33,449 bases of DNA, from contig JAPPNF010000034.1 of NCBI GenBank assembly GCA_028818755.1, positions 1-33,449 of the forward strand. The letters are read 5' to 3'. Made by a program: the position numbers and the translations under genes. Shown here one piece after another: positions 25,479 through 33,367 of the stretch. Below the pieces are notes generated by a model, which was not told where the DNA came from, did no database searches, and was given only the letters and a program-made list of their open reading frames with translations. Every line of letters starts with the position of its first letter. The stretch's first letter is position 1. Source of the DNA: Deltaproteobacteria bacterium (GTDB lineage: Bacteria; Desulfobacterota; Binatia; UBA9968; JAJDTQ01).

Positions 25479-25499
25479 GAGTCAAGGCGCCTTTGACTC
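25479..25499. promoter_or_regulatory. Inverted repeat GAGTCAA-N7-TTGACTC overlapping both -35 boxes
   Basis: Seven-base perfect arms at 25479-25485 and 25493-25499. The right arm contains the -35 of the plus promoter; the left arm contains TTGACT on the minus strand, a mirrored -35, with a weak TATTCG 17 bases after it toward the amidohydrolase gene. A protein bound here would affect both directions. Confidence 0.5.
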
Positions 25500-25522
25500 C
25501 GCCGCCGCCGGGTTCCTATAAA
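25493..25522 (+). promoter_or_regulatory. Sigma-70-like promoter for the CoA-transferase operon
   Basis: TTGACT (25493-25498), an 18-base spacer, and TATAAA (25517-25522): both hexamers match consensus at five of six positions. AAGGAGG lies at about 25545-25551, followed by the ATG at 25562. Start of transcription would be near 25529. Confidence 0.55.
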
Positions 25523-25561
25523 GGAGACCACGGCAGCAGCTTTCGAAGGAGGATTGCATCC

Positions 25562-26743
25562 ATGGCACAAGCCCTCGACGGCATCAGGATTCTCGACCTC
25601 AGCAGCTACATCGCCGGCCCGTTCGCGGCCATGCTGCTGGCGGACATGGGAGCCTCGGTGGTGAAGATCGAGAACACCGGCGGCGGCGACCCGTTCCGCA
25701 AGTGGGCCCGTGAGCCGCGCATGTACAGCCCGCTGTTCCGCAGCTACAACCGCAACAAGCGGAGCATGACCCTGAACCTGCGCGATCCGGAAGGGAAGGA
25801 AATCTTTCTCCGCATGGCGGAGGAGGCCGACGTCGTGATCGAGAACTACCGGCCGGGGGTGATGGACCGGCTGGAGCTCGGCTACGAGCGGCTGAGGGAC
25901 CTCAACCCGCGTCTCGTCTACTGCGGGATATCGGCATTCGGCCAGACCGGGCCGTACCGCGAGCGGCCGGGCTTCGATACGCTCGGCCAGTGCCTCAGCG
26001 GCCTGTTGAGCCAGATCATCGACCCTCGGGCGCCGCAGCCGCCGGGCCTGGCCTTCTCGGACCACCTCGGCGGCATGTTCGCGTGCTACGGTGTCCTTAC
26101 CGCGCTGATGGCCCGGGAGCGGTCCGGCAAAGGCCAAAAGGTCGAGACGTCGCTCATGGAGGCGTCCATGGCGTTCATCGGCCGCAGCATCACCCAGTAT
26201 TTCGCCACCGGGGACGTTCCCGACGTGGAGAGCCGTGGCCGATCGGCCGGGGTCTACGCGCTCCTGGCGGGGGACGGACTCCCGTTCGTCATCCACCTGT
26301 CGCATCTGAACAAGTTCTTCGTCAGCATGGCCGAGGCCCTGGGCCACCCGGAGCTGGCCGAGGATCCCCGCTTCAAGGACCGTGAGGACCGTTTGGTGAA
26401 TTACGATGAGCTCAAGGCCTTGCTGCAGGAGATCGCCGAGACCAGGCCCCGGCAGGAGTGGCTGGACGCGTTGAGCCAGCACGACGTGGCCCACGCCCCC
26501 ATCAACCGCCTCGATGAAGTGTTCGAAGACCCCCAGGTCAAGCACCTCGACCGGATCATGGAGCGGGAGCATCCCACGCATGGGCCGATCCAGACGGTGA
26601 GAAGCGGCGTCAACCTGAGCGACACGCCGTGGCAATGGTCCGCGCTGCCCCCCGAGTTGGGCGAGCACACCGCCGAGGTCCTCAGGGAGCTCGGACTGAG
26701 CGAGGAGCGGATCGCGCAACTAGCGGAGGCGGGGACGGTATAG
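25562..26743 (+). CDS. Family III CoA-transferase (CaiB/BaiF type)
   Basis: 393 residues from ATG 25562, behind AAGGAGG. It moves CoA between a CoA-thioester and a free carboxylic acid. Family blocks visible: LDGIRILDLSSYIAGPFAAMLLADMGASVVKIENTGGGDPFR, the NRNKRSMTLNLRDPEGKEIFLRMAEEADVVIENYRPGVMDRLELGYE segment with Asp-Val-Val-Ile-Glu-Asn (the catalytic aspartate normally lies near residue 170), FGQTGPYRERPGFD, and a C-terminal VAHAPINRLDEVFEDPQVKHL. In the family the catalytic aspartate is usually followed by a glycine-rich stretch; here it is FSDHLGGMFACYGVLTAL. It opens a plus-strand unit with an SBP, an amidohydrolase and a permease. Activates an organic acid of unknown identity. Confidence 0.92.
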   Translation: MAQALDGIRILDLSSYIAGPFAAMLLADMGASVVKIENTGGGDPFRKWAREPRMYSPLFRSYNRNKRSMTLNLRDPEGKEIFLRMAEEADVVIENYRPGVMDRLELGYERLRDLNPRLVYCGISAFGQTGPYRERPGFDTLGQCLSGLLSQIIDPRAPQPPGLAFSDHLGGMFACYGVLTALMARERSGKGQKVETSLMEASMAFIGRSITQYFATGDVPDVESRGRSAGVYALLAGDGLPFVIHLSHLNKFFVSMAEALGHPELAEDPRFKDREDRLVNYDELKALLQEIAETRPRQEWLDALSQHDVAHAPINRLDEVFEDPQVKHLDRIMEREHPTHGPIQTVRSGVNLSDTPWQWSALPPELGEHTAEVLRELGLSEERIAQLAEAGTV

Positions 26744-26840
26744 CGCGGGACCGCTCTTGACCGGGTTTCGCGCGGTGTGTTATTCGCGGGCCAGCTTTCG
26801 GCAACGTGTTCGGCACGTCAGCGAGAAAAGGAGGGCCAGG

Positions 26841-27863
26841 ATGAAACGGATCATAACGCTCATTGTCGGCGTCTCGCTTGCGGCGTTAAGCGGAGCTCAC
26901 GCCCAGGACAACGTCAAGGCCCTCTACGAGAAGGCCAAGAAGGAAGGGCAGGTGGTGTTGGCCGCGGGTTCGCCGCCGGTGGCGCTGAAGGCCCAGATCG
27001 GCGGCTTCATGAAGCGGTTCCCGGGCATCCAGGTGAACCACATCCCGTCCACGGGGTCGGACGCGTCGGCCAAGATACAGCTCGAGACCCGGGTGGGCAT
27101 GGCCACCTACGAGGTGGCCCAGGCCACCACCACGTCGGCGGAGCGGCTGCTCAAGGCCGACCTGCTGTCGCCGTTCCCGTACCACGAGTTCGGTATCGCC
27201 AAGAACGAGATCTCGTTCGGAGAGCGGCTGGTGCCGTGGTTCGACCTGACGCGGGTGCTCGGGTTCAACACCAAGCTGGTCTCCAGGGACCAGGTGCCCA
27301 CTACCTGGGAAGGGCTGCTGGACCCCAAGTGGAAGGGCCGCAAGATCATCGTCGTGGGCCGGGGGTATCCCTTCGGAGACTTGGTGCCGGAGTGGGGCTT
27401 GGAGAAGACGATGGAATACACACGGAAGTTCAGGGCTCAGGAGCCCATCATTCAGCCCCGGGGCGGACCGCAGACCCTGGAAGCCCTGGTGGCGGGGCAG
27501 GCGCCGCTGGCGCTGATCCAGTTCGACCGCGTCTTCAGGGCCAAGGTCAAGGACAAGGCGCCGGTGGACTTCATCTGGATCACGCCCATGTCGGTGACCC
27601 GCTTCTATTCCATCGCGGTGAAGAAGGTGCGCAATCCCAACGCGGCCAAGCTGCTGGCGGGCTACCTCGGCACCCCGGAGGCCTCGGCGCTGATGGAGAA
27701 GGCTTCCTTCCGGAGCCAGCTCGGACCCAGCGCGCAGACCGATGCCGCCAAGATGGCGCGCGCGGCCGGCGTCAAGTTCGTCTGGAACGCTCCTACCATG
27801 GCGGAAGCCAGGGAGCTCAAGGAGTGGCGCAAGCAGGCCCGGAAGATCCTTACCGGACACTAG
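26841..27863 (+). CDS. ABC transporter periplasmic solute-binding protein, iron/family 1 type
   Basis: 340 residues from ATG 26841, behind AAAAGGAGGG. A signal peptide of about 21 residues ends in Ala-His-Ala (MKRIITLIVGVSLAALSGAHA). The mature part has VKALYEKAKKEGQVVLAAGS, the FMKRFPGIQVNHIPSTGSD segment and LVPWFDLTRVLGFNTKLV, as in ferric-iron-type and 2-aminoethylphosphonate-like receptors (SBP family 1/6). The tyrosines that bind ferric iron directly are not obvious (only YHEF, GRGYPF and RFYS are present), so an organic anion ligand is likely. Its permease partner is at 29103, separated by an amidohydrolase; the ATPase is not in the window. Weak TTGACC-N18-TATTCG lies at 26757-26786. 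Confidence 0.87.
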   Translation: MKRIITLIVGVSLAALSGAHAQDNVKALYEKAKKEGQVVLAAGSPPVALKAQIGGFMKRFPGIQVNHIPSTGSDASAKIQLETRVGMATYEVAQATTTSAERLLKADLLSPFPYHEFGIAKNEISFGERLVPWFDLTRVLGFNTKLVSRDQVPTTWEGLLDPKWKGRKIIVVGRGYPFGDLVPEWGLEKTMEYTRKFRAQEPIIQPRGGPQTLEALVAGQAPLALIQFDRVFRAKVKDKAPVDFIWITPMSVTRFYSIAVKKVRNPNAAKLLAGYLGTPEASALMEKASFRSQLGPSAQTDAAKMARAAGVKFVWNAPTMAEARELKEWRKQARKILTGH

Positions 27864-27926
27864 ACAGCGAATGGTGGCGTCCGGCCGCCGGGCCGGGCGC
27901 CGCGCCAACCCAAAGGAGTCCTGACC

Positions 27927-29054
27927 ATGGCGCGGAACGGCTTCAAGATCCTCGATAGCGACATGCACGTGTTCGAGCCGCATGATCTCTACCTCAACTA
28001 CATGGATTCCAAGTGGGGCGACCGGATCCCACGGGGGAAGCCCAGGACGCGTCATGGCCAGGTCAAGTTCAGCTTCGGCGACGGGACCCTGGTGCGGGGG
28101 TCGGGTCTGACGACACGTCCCAACGTGACTCCGGGCGAGGACAAGGTGGCGCATCGCTACACCAAGCCTCTGGCGAGAAACTACGACGCGGTCTCCCAGG
28201 TGGAAGCCATGGATGTCGAGGGTCTTGACGTGGCGGTGCTGTTCCGCACCTTTCCGCTGCACTGTGACGACCGGCTGGAGCCGGAATACGCCAACGCGCT
28301 GTGCCGGGCCTGGAACGACTGGGTGGCGGACTTCTGCAAGGAGGACTCCGAACGCCTCAAACCCTCGGCCCTGATCACGCTGCACGACGTCGACATGGCC
28401 GTGGACGAGACCCGTCGGGCGGTCACCGAGTTGGGCGCCGTAGGCTTGTGCCTGGTGCCAGAGCCGGCCAACGGCCGGCACATTCACGAGGCCTGTTTCG
28501 ACCCGCTGTGGCGTGAGGCGGAACGCCTGGGTGTTCCCATCTGCTTCCACCCGGCGGCGAACCCGCACATGGACCAAGTGGCGCAACGGTTCAAGGGGCT
28601 TCCCAACGAAGGGATCCTGCTCAACGCCTATCGCAACCCGGTGGAGTTGATGTTGGCGGTGGGAAGCTTCTGCGGCGGCGGGGTGCTGGAGCGGTTTCCC
28701 CGCTTGAGGGTGGCCTTTCTCGAGGGCAACTGCAGTTGGCTCCCGTGGGTACTCTACCGTCTCGACGAGCGTTGGGAGCTTCGCAAGGACCTCTGCGACA
28801 CGCCGCTTTCGGTGAACCCCAGCGAGTACTTCCTGCGCCAGTGCTTCATCGCCACCGACGTGGAGGAAGACCTGGTGGCGGACGTGGTGAGCCGTATCGG
28901 AGACGACAACGTCGTGATCTCCACGGACTATCCGCACTCCGACTCGCGGTGGCCGGAAGCCGTGGACAGCTTCCTCAAGATCGGTGGGCTCGCCGACGAG
29001 ACCAAGCGCAAGATCTTCTGGGACAACAGCGCGAGGCTCTACGACCTCCAGTAG
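27927..29054 (+). CDS. Amidohydrolase family protein (Amidohydro_2), paralogue 6
   Basis: 375 residues, closest to those at 7510 and 15669. Metal motif D10-S-D-M-H14-V-F-E17, His208 in CFHPAANP, FLEGNCSWLPW, ISTDYPHSDSRWPEAV (Asp334). It sits between the SBP and the permease of the same presumed ABC system, 63 bases after the former, with AAAGGAGT before the ATG. An enzyme gene placed inside a transporter operon suggests that the imported compound, or its early product, is its substrate. That is inference. Confidence 0.88.
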   Translation: MARNGFKILDSDMHVFEPHDLYLNYMDSKWGDRIPRGKPRTRHGQVKFSFGDGTLVRGSGLTTRPNVTPGEDKVAHRYTKPLARNYDAVSQVEAMDVEGLDVAVLFRTFPLHCDDRLEPEYANALCRAWNDWVADFCKEDSERLKPSALITLHDVDMAVDETRRAVTELGAVGLCLVPEPANGRHIHEACFDPLWREAERLGVPICFHPAANPHMDQVAQRFKGLPNEGILLNAYRNPVELMLAVGSFCGGGVLERFPRLRVAFLEGNCSWLPWVLYRLDERWELRKDLCDTPLSVNPSEYFLRQCFIATDVEEDLVADVVSRIGDDNVVISTDYPHSDSRWPEAVDSFLKIGGLADETKRKIFWDNSARLYDLQ

Positions 29055-29063
29055 ATGACGCGG

Positions 29064-29084
29064 GGGGCGGGGAGTCGCCGCCCC
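29064..29084 (+). other. Hairpin between the amidohydrolase and permease genes
   Basis: A GGGGCGG...CCGCCCC arm pair with a 7-base loop lies 10 bases after the amidohydrolase stop (29054). No T-run follows, so it is more likely a message processing or stability element than a terminator. It falls inside the alternative N-terminal extension of the permease frame, which argues for the later start at 29103. Confidence 0.35.
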
Positions 29085-29102
29085 TCCCATCATGGTTTCG
29101 AC

Positions 29103-30806
29103 ATGCGGGTGAGCGAACGGGATGTCTTCAGCTGGCTTACCTTGGGAGCCGTCGCCTGGCTCGTGGTGGCGCCGCTGTTCCTGGTCATCTTCTTCTCCTT
29201 CCAGCGCGAGCCGCTGGCGGAGATCGGCGGACTCTCCCTCTATCACTACTTCGAGATCTACGTCGACCCCGGCACCTACGAGCTGATCCTGAACACGCTC
29301 CTGTTCGGTGCGGGCGCGATCCTCACCGGGTTTGCCTTCGCCGTGCCGCTGGCGTGGCTGGTGGAGAGGACCAACGCCCCCGGCCGGCACCTCATGTACG
29401 CCCTCATCCTCGTCCCTATGGCGTTGCCGCCGATGATCGCGGCGCTGGGATGGGAGCGGCTGCTGGACCCGCGCATCGGCGTCATCAACCTGGTGCTGAG
29501 GGCGTTGCTGGGCCTGGAGGGGGAGGGGCCTCTCAACGTATTCACTCTTTTCGGCATGTCCTTTGTCATGGGGCTCTCCATGGTGCCGACGGTGTTCCTC
29601 ATGCTCGTGCCGGTGCTGCGCAACATGGACCCGGCCTTCGAGGAGGCCAGCATGATCTCCGGGGCCAGCCGCTTCATGACGCTTCTCCGGGTAACCTTTC
29701 CGCTGACCTATCCGGCTTTCTTCGCCGCCCTCATCTGGTTCTTCATCATCTCCATCGAGGCCTTCGAGATACCGGGCGTCATCGGCATGCAGGCCGGCAT
29801 CCTCGTGTTCAGCACCAAGATCTTCTGGGCCATCCATCCTCCCATGGGCGAGTTGCCGGAGTACGGCACCGCCAGCGCCCTGGCCATGAGCGTGCTGGTG
29901 CTGAGCGGCGTGCTCGTCTATCTCTACCTGAAGGTGCTCGGGGCGGGCGAGAAGTACACCACCGTCACCGGCCGCGGCTACCGTCCCGCGGTGATCGACC
30001 TGGGCCGCGCCAGGTATGTCGGGTCCGGTTTCTTTTTTCTCTACATGTGCCTGGCCGTCGTGTTGCCGCTGCTGGTGTTGGCGTGGGGCAGCCTGCTGAC
30101 GTTCTACCAGCCGCCTTCCTGGGAGTTGGTGCCGCAGCTCACCGTCAAGCACTACGTCAACGCGGTAACGGGTTACGGCGCCCTGACGGCGTTCAAGAAC
30201 ACGGCCGTGCTGGTGGTGGCGGCGTCCACCGCCACCACGGTGCTGGCGGTGGTGGCGGGCTGGATCATCGTGCGGTTCGGCGGCAGGACCGGGAAAATCC
30301 TGAACCTGCTGACTTTCGCGCCTATCGCCATCCCGTCGGTGATCATCGGCTTCGCGCTGATCCTGATGTACCTCTCGATACCCGTGGGCGTCTACGGCAC
30401 CGTCTGGGTCATCGTCATCGCCCACGTCACCCGCTACATCTCCTACGGCTCCCGGGCGGTGATCTCCGCCCAGGTCCAGGTCCATAAGGAGCTGGAGGAG
30501 GCCTCCTACACCTGCGGCGCCTCGCTGGGCGCGACTCTGCGCAAGGTCGTGGTGCCCATCGTGCTTCCCGCGCTGGTGAGCCTGTGGCTGTGGGTGGCGC
30601 TTCACAGCCTGCGGGAGCTCTCGTCGGCGGTCCTCCTGGCCACCCCCGGAAACCGGGTGGTGAGCACCATGATCTGGTTCGCCTGGCAGGAGGGGCAGGT
30701 GGGAGAGGCCTACGCGCTTTCCATCATGCTGATCGCGGTCTCCCTGGTGATAGCGTTCGCGGCCCGGCGCCTCCTCACCTGGGGAGACCCGGTGGGTATG
30801 CACTAG
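29103..30806 (+). CDS. Two-domain ABC transporter permease (FbpB / iron-type)
   Basis: 567 residues from ATG 29103; an in-frame ATG at 29055 directly after the amidohydrolase stop would add 16 residues (TRGAGSRRPSHHG) that look non-coding. Two fused binding-protein-dependent permease domains, about 12 membrane helices. EAA loops are present in both: EEASMISGASRFMTLLRVTFPLTYPAF near residue 180 and EEASYTCGASLGATLRKVVVPIVLPAL near residue 465. This is the layout of iron-type and some organic-acid-type transporters. It partners the SBP at 26841; no ATP-binding subunit is adjacent. Last gene before a strong terminator. Confidence 0.92.
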   Translation: MRVSERDVFSWLTLGAVAWLVVAPLFLVIFFSFQREPLAEIGGLSLYHYFEIYVDPGTYELILNTLLFGAGAILTGFAFAVPLAWLVERTNAPGRHLMYALILVPMALPPMIAALGWERLLDPRIGVINLVLRALLGLEGEGPLNVFTLFGMSFVMGLSMVPTVFLMLVPVLRNMDPAFEEASMISGASRFMTLLRVTFPLTYPAFFAALIWFFIISIEAFEIPGVIGMQAGILVFSTKIFWAIHPPMGELPEYGTASALAMSVLVLSGVLVYLYLKVLGAGEKYTTVTGRGYRPAVIDLGRARYVGSGFFFLYMCLAVVLPLLVLAWGSLLTFYQPPSWELVPQLTVKHYVNAVTGYGALTAFKNTAVLVVAASTATTVLAVVAGWIIVRFGGRTGKILNLLTFAPIAIPSVIIGFALILMYLSIPVGVYGTVWVIVIAHVTRYISYGSRAVISAQVQVHKELEEASYTCGASLGATLRKVVVPIVLPALVSLWLWVALHSLRELSSAVLLATPGNRVVSTMIWFAWQEGQVGEAYALSIMLIAVSLVIAFAARRLLTWGDPVGMH

Positions 30807-30835
30807 TCACTGGTCCGACTCACGCGTCGCACAAG

Positions 30836-30871
30836 AAAAGGGGGGCGGGTCCCGGGACCCGCCCCCCTTTT
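30836..30871. terminator. Bidirectional intrinsic terminator (perfect 36-base palindrome)
   Basis: Exact palindrome AAAAGGGGGGCGGGTCCC followed by its reverse complement, ending in TTTT, and starting in AAAA for the other strand. It lies between the convergent permease (stop 30804-30806) and isochorismatase-like gene (stop 30890). GC-rich stem with a T-tail on each strand makes it a strong terminator in both directions. Confidence 0.9.
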
Positions 30872-30889
30872 GAACGCGTGGAAAGAGCG

Positions 30890-31594
30890 TTACACGGCCT
30901 TCCTGAGCGGCTGTTCCTCGAAGTGCTGCTTCACCTCCGCCAGCTTCATGAGGTCGGCGTACTTGTGGTGCAGGTCGAACAGGTTCACCTTGTGGGAGAT
31001 GATGCTGCGGTCGAAGACGCACTCCTCGACGATGGAGACGTGGTAGCCGTTGGAGTAGGCGTCCACCACGCTGGCGCGGACGCAGCCGCTGGTGCTCTCG
31101 CCGCACACGATCAGCGAGCTGATGCCGAGCCGGGTGAGGTGGGCGATGAGCGGCGTGCCGTAGAAGCCGCTGGCCCGCTCCTTGTAGATGATGATGTCGT
31201 CGGGCTCGGGGGCGAATTCCTTGTAGATCTCGAAGTCGTCCGCGTCGATCCCGGTAATCTGACGGTTGGTGGCGTGCACCGCGGCCGGCTGCACCTCTTT
31301 CCGCGTCTCGGTGGTAGTGTAGAAGATCGGCAGCCCTTGGGCGCGGGCGAGGGCGAAGAGCTCCTTGGTGGGCTCGATGGCATCGTAGGCGTACACGCCG
31401 CAGGAGCTCTTGTGCTCCTTGACCACCTCGTGCACGGGCTGGGGGCCGCCCCGGTAGGCGAGGTTGTAGAGATCGATGGCCAGGAGCGCCGGGCGTTCGC
31501 CGACGAAAATCTCCCTGCGGTAGGGCTTGTAGATGTCCATGATCTCCTCGGTGACGAGGTCCTGCCAGCAATGATCTTCGAATTTGTCAACCAT
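30890..31594 (-). CDS. Isochorismatase-like cysteine hydrolase
   Basis: 234 residues. The cysteine-hydrolase fold shows its triad: Asp41 in LLAIDLYNLAYRGG, Lys138 in IIYKERASGFYGT, Cys171 in IVCGESTSGCVRASVVDAYS. The family includes nicotinamidase, N-carbamoylsarcosine amidase and ureidoacrylate hydrolase; the GESTSGCVRAS form is near the N-carbamoylsarcosine amidase type, so an amide or carbamoyl bond is a reasonable guess. Cytosolic, with no signal peptide. An N-terminal extension of about 30 residues (EEIMDIYKPYRREIFVG) precedes the fold. Leader AAAGGGAGACCCTCG resembles that of the amidohydrolase at 24283 (GGAAGGGAGACCCCG). Convergent with the permease. Confidence 0.88.
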   Translation of the reverse strand: MVDKFEDHCWQDLVTEEIMDIYKPYRREIFVGERPALLAIDLYNLAYRGGPQPVHEVVKEHKSSCGVYAYDAIEPTKELFALARAQGLPIFYTTTETRKEVQPAAVHATNRQITGIDADDFEIYKEFAPEPDDIIIYKERASGFYGTPLIAHLTRLGISSLIVCGESTSGCVRASVVDAYSNGYHVSIVEECVFDRSIISHKVNLFDLHHKYADLMKLAEVKQHFEEQPLRKAV

Positions 31595-31717
31595 CGAGGG
31601 TCTCCCTTTCGAGTTTGATGAAGAGGTGATAGCCCTTGTCGGTCCGCGGTGTCAACCGGTTCCGTTTCCCCGGCACCATTGGCATTCTCTCCGCCCAGCC
31701 GTTAGCCTGTCTTGCCC

Positions 31718-32581
31718 ATGTGGTTCCTGCTGGCGCTCCTCGCCGCGCTGTTCCAGGTGCTTCGGAACATCTCCATGAAGCATCTGGGGCACGAACTCGA
31801 CGACATCATCAACGTGTGGGGGCGGTTCACCTTCCTGCTGCCGTTCGTGGCGCTGGCGTCGGCTTGGCACGGGATGCCCGTCTTGAAGGACGGCTTCTGG
31901 CCCTGTGTCGTCGCCTTCGGCGTGACCCAGTCCATTGCGACCCTCAGCCTGTCCAAGGCCCTGAAGCTCTCCGGGATCGCCATCGTCACGTCGCTGTGGA
32001 AGGTCAGCCTGCTGTTCCTGGTGCTCTTCGCCTATGTGACGCTGGACGAAACCCCTTCGGCCGCGGGGCTGGCGGGCATATTGCTGAGCGCCGCCGGCGT
32101 CTATCTGCTCAACGTGCAGAAGAGCCACATCTCGATATGGGCGCCGCTACGTGAGTTGTTCGTAGACCGGGGGCTTCGCTTCACCCTGGCGGCGGCCTTT
32201 TTCTACGCGCCGTCGGTGGTGCTGATCAAGCTGCTGATCCTTCGTTCCGACGTCTATGTCGCCAACCTCGCGGGATATCTTGCCGCCTCACTCATGGTGC
32301 TTCCCCTGGCCCTGCGCCACTCGGCCGCGCATTTCCGCGCCATTCCGCGCCACGGGGGCGCGTTCACGGCCATGGGGTTGTGCGCCGCGCTGACGAGCAT
32401 CTGTCACAGCCTCGCCTACGAGCTGACCCTCACCTCCTACGTCGAGGCGGTCAAGCAGACCGAGATCCTGTTCGCCCTGGCCGCGGGCTGGCTGGTGTTC
32501 AACGAACGCGCCCGGGTGCGGGAGATCCTCCCCGGGAGCCTGACCATCATGGCCGGCATGGTGTTGCTACGGTTGAGCTAG
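31718..32581 (+). CDS. DMT-superfamily (EamA-type) membrane transporter
   Basis: 287 residues from ATG 31718; a TTG six bases upstream is in frame but less likely. About ten membrane helices in two halves, opening MWFLLALLAALFQVLRNISMKHLG and closing LTIMAGMVLLRLS. The second-half helix VEAVKQTEILFALAAGWLVFNERARVREILPGSLTIMAGMVLL is a clear EamA signature. Exports or imports small metabolites; substrate unknown. Its TAG stop (32579-32581) lies in the CTAG at the edge of the inverted-repeat element at 32578. Divergent from the isochorismatase-like gene with a 123-base gap. Confidence 0.87.
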   Translation: MWFLLALLAALFQVLRNISMKHLGHELDDIINVWGRFTFLLPFVALASAWHGMPVLKDGFWPCVVAFGVTQSIATLSLSKALKLSGIAIVTSLWKVSLLFLVLFAYVTLDETPSAAGLAGILLSAAGVYLLNVQKSHISIWAPLRELFVDRGLRFTLAAAFFYAPSVVLIKLLILRSDVYVANLAGYLAASLMVLPLALRHSAAHFRAIPRHGGAFTAMGLCAALTSICHSLAYELTLTSYVEAVKQTEILFALAAGWLVFNERARVREILPGSLTIMAGMVLLRLS

Positions 32582-32741
32582 TGTCCTGTCCCACGTAATT
32601 CTTTACTAAGATGCGAGGTCATTTTGGTTGTCGGCAAGGCGCGATGACGAGCAGTGGCGGGTACCACGCGAGGAAGAGCAACGCAGCCGACGGCAAAAAG
32701 ACCAGCAGATTAGTAGAGAATTACGTGGGACAGGACACTAG
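32578..32741. mobile_element. Miniature inverted-repeat element, complete copy (CTAG to CTAG, 164 bp)
   Basis: Perfect 28-base inverted ends are visible at 32575-32602 (GAGCTAGTGTCCTGTCCC...) and 32717-32744. The core begins and ends with CTAG, in which the TA can be read as a target duplication, as in IS630/Tc1/mariner-type elements. It encodes no protein. An internal 33-base block, at 32627-32659 (starting GTTGTCGGCAAGGCGCGATG), is identical to one in the second copy at 33417. Row 32581-32640 has 29/60 G+C, far below the neighbours. It lies between the convergent ends of the DMT transporter and maf genes and supplies the maf stop codon. Confidence 0.8.
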
Positions 32742-33362
32742 CTCCCTCCAGGTCCACAGCGATCGGTCGCGGTACAGTGCGTCGACGTCCGCCGGGACCT
32801 CGGCGCCGCGCTTTTGGAGATACAGCGCGATGGGCCGCAACGGCATGCCCACCGCTGCGAGATAGTCACCACGCATGCTCTCGATGAGCCGGTGACCTTC
32901 GCCCTGGATGGAGTACGCGCCGGCCTTGTCCATGGATTCGCCTCGGGCGAGGTAGTCGGCGATCTCGGCTTCGGTGGAGCGCCGCATGCGCACCTCGACG
33001 CGTTCCAGGTAGGTGTCTTCCCGTCCGGTGGCGGAGTCGATGAGCGCCACGCCGGTGAGGATGCGGTGCGTCCGGCCGGAAAGGCGCCGGAGGATCGACA
33101 CGGCGTCGTCCGGATCCGCGGGCTTGCCGATCTTCTCGTGGTCGAGGGCGATCAGGGTGTCGCCTCCCACCACCAGCGCGTCCGTCTCGCCGCGGGCGAT
33201 CGACCGTGCCTTCCCCAGCGCGAGCTCCAGGGCCTCGGCCTCGGGCGTGAAGTCCTCGCGGGTGGTTTCCTGGAAGTCGGGATCGCGGACCTCGAAGGGA
33301 AGCCCGAGCAGGGATATGATGTCCCGCCGCCGTGGCGAGGTGGACGCGAGGATGATCCGCAT
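32721..33362 (-). CDS. maf: Maf family nucleoside triphosphate pyrophosphatase
   Basis: 213 residues. Hydrolyses non-canonical or specific nucleotides (dTTP/UTP or m7GTP classes) to monophosphate, house-cleaning role; cytosolic. Family blocks are MRIILASTSPRRRDIISLLGLPFEV, the ALVVGGDTLIALDHEKIGKPADPDDA segment with the metal/catalytic Asp, and SGRTHRILTGVALI, then AGAYSIQGEGHRLIESMRGDYLAAVGMPL. Typical length is 190-205. The last residues L-V-S-C-P-T and the TAA stop are read from the inverted end of the element at 32578. The ATG lies only 5 bases from the CTAG of the second element copy, with no Shine-Dalgarno visible upstream, so native expression signals may have been replaced. Confidence 0.92.
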   Translation of the reverse strand: MRIILASTSPRRRDIISLLGLPFEVRDPDFQETTREDFTPEAEALELALGKARSIARGETDALVVGGDTLIALDHEKIGKPADPDDAVSILRRLSGRTHRILTGVALIDSATGREDTYLERVEVRMRRSTEAEIADYLARGESMDKAGAYSIQGEGHRLIESMRGDYLAAVGMPLRPIALYLQKRGAEVPADVDALYRDRSLWTWRELVSCPT

Positions 33363-33367
33363 GGCGG

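Noticed and set aside
24248..26719. 823-codon minus-strand open frame across the CoA-transferase and amidohydrolase
   Set aside because: Spans two oppositely oriented real genes and their promoter; composition is that of a shadow frame.
26886..30803. Very long open frame (1305 codons) on the minus strand opposite the SBP, amidohydrolase and permease
   Set aside because: It is antisense to three clear genes, rich in Arg/Gly/His/Pro, and has no recognisable domain; a by-product of high-GC codon use.
32611..32865. Plus-strand frame of 84 codons across the inverted-repeat element
   Set aside because: Runs through the element end and into antisense maf; no leader and no known domain.
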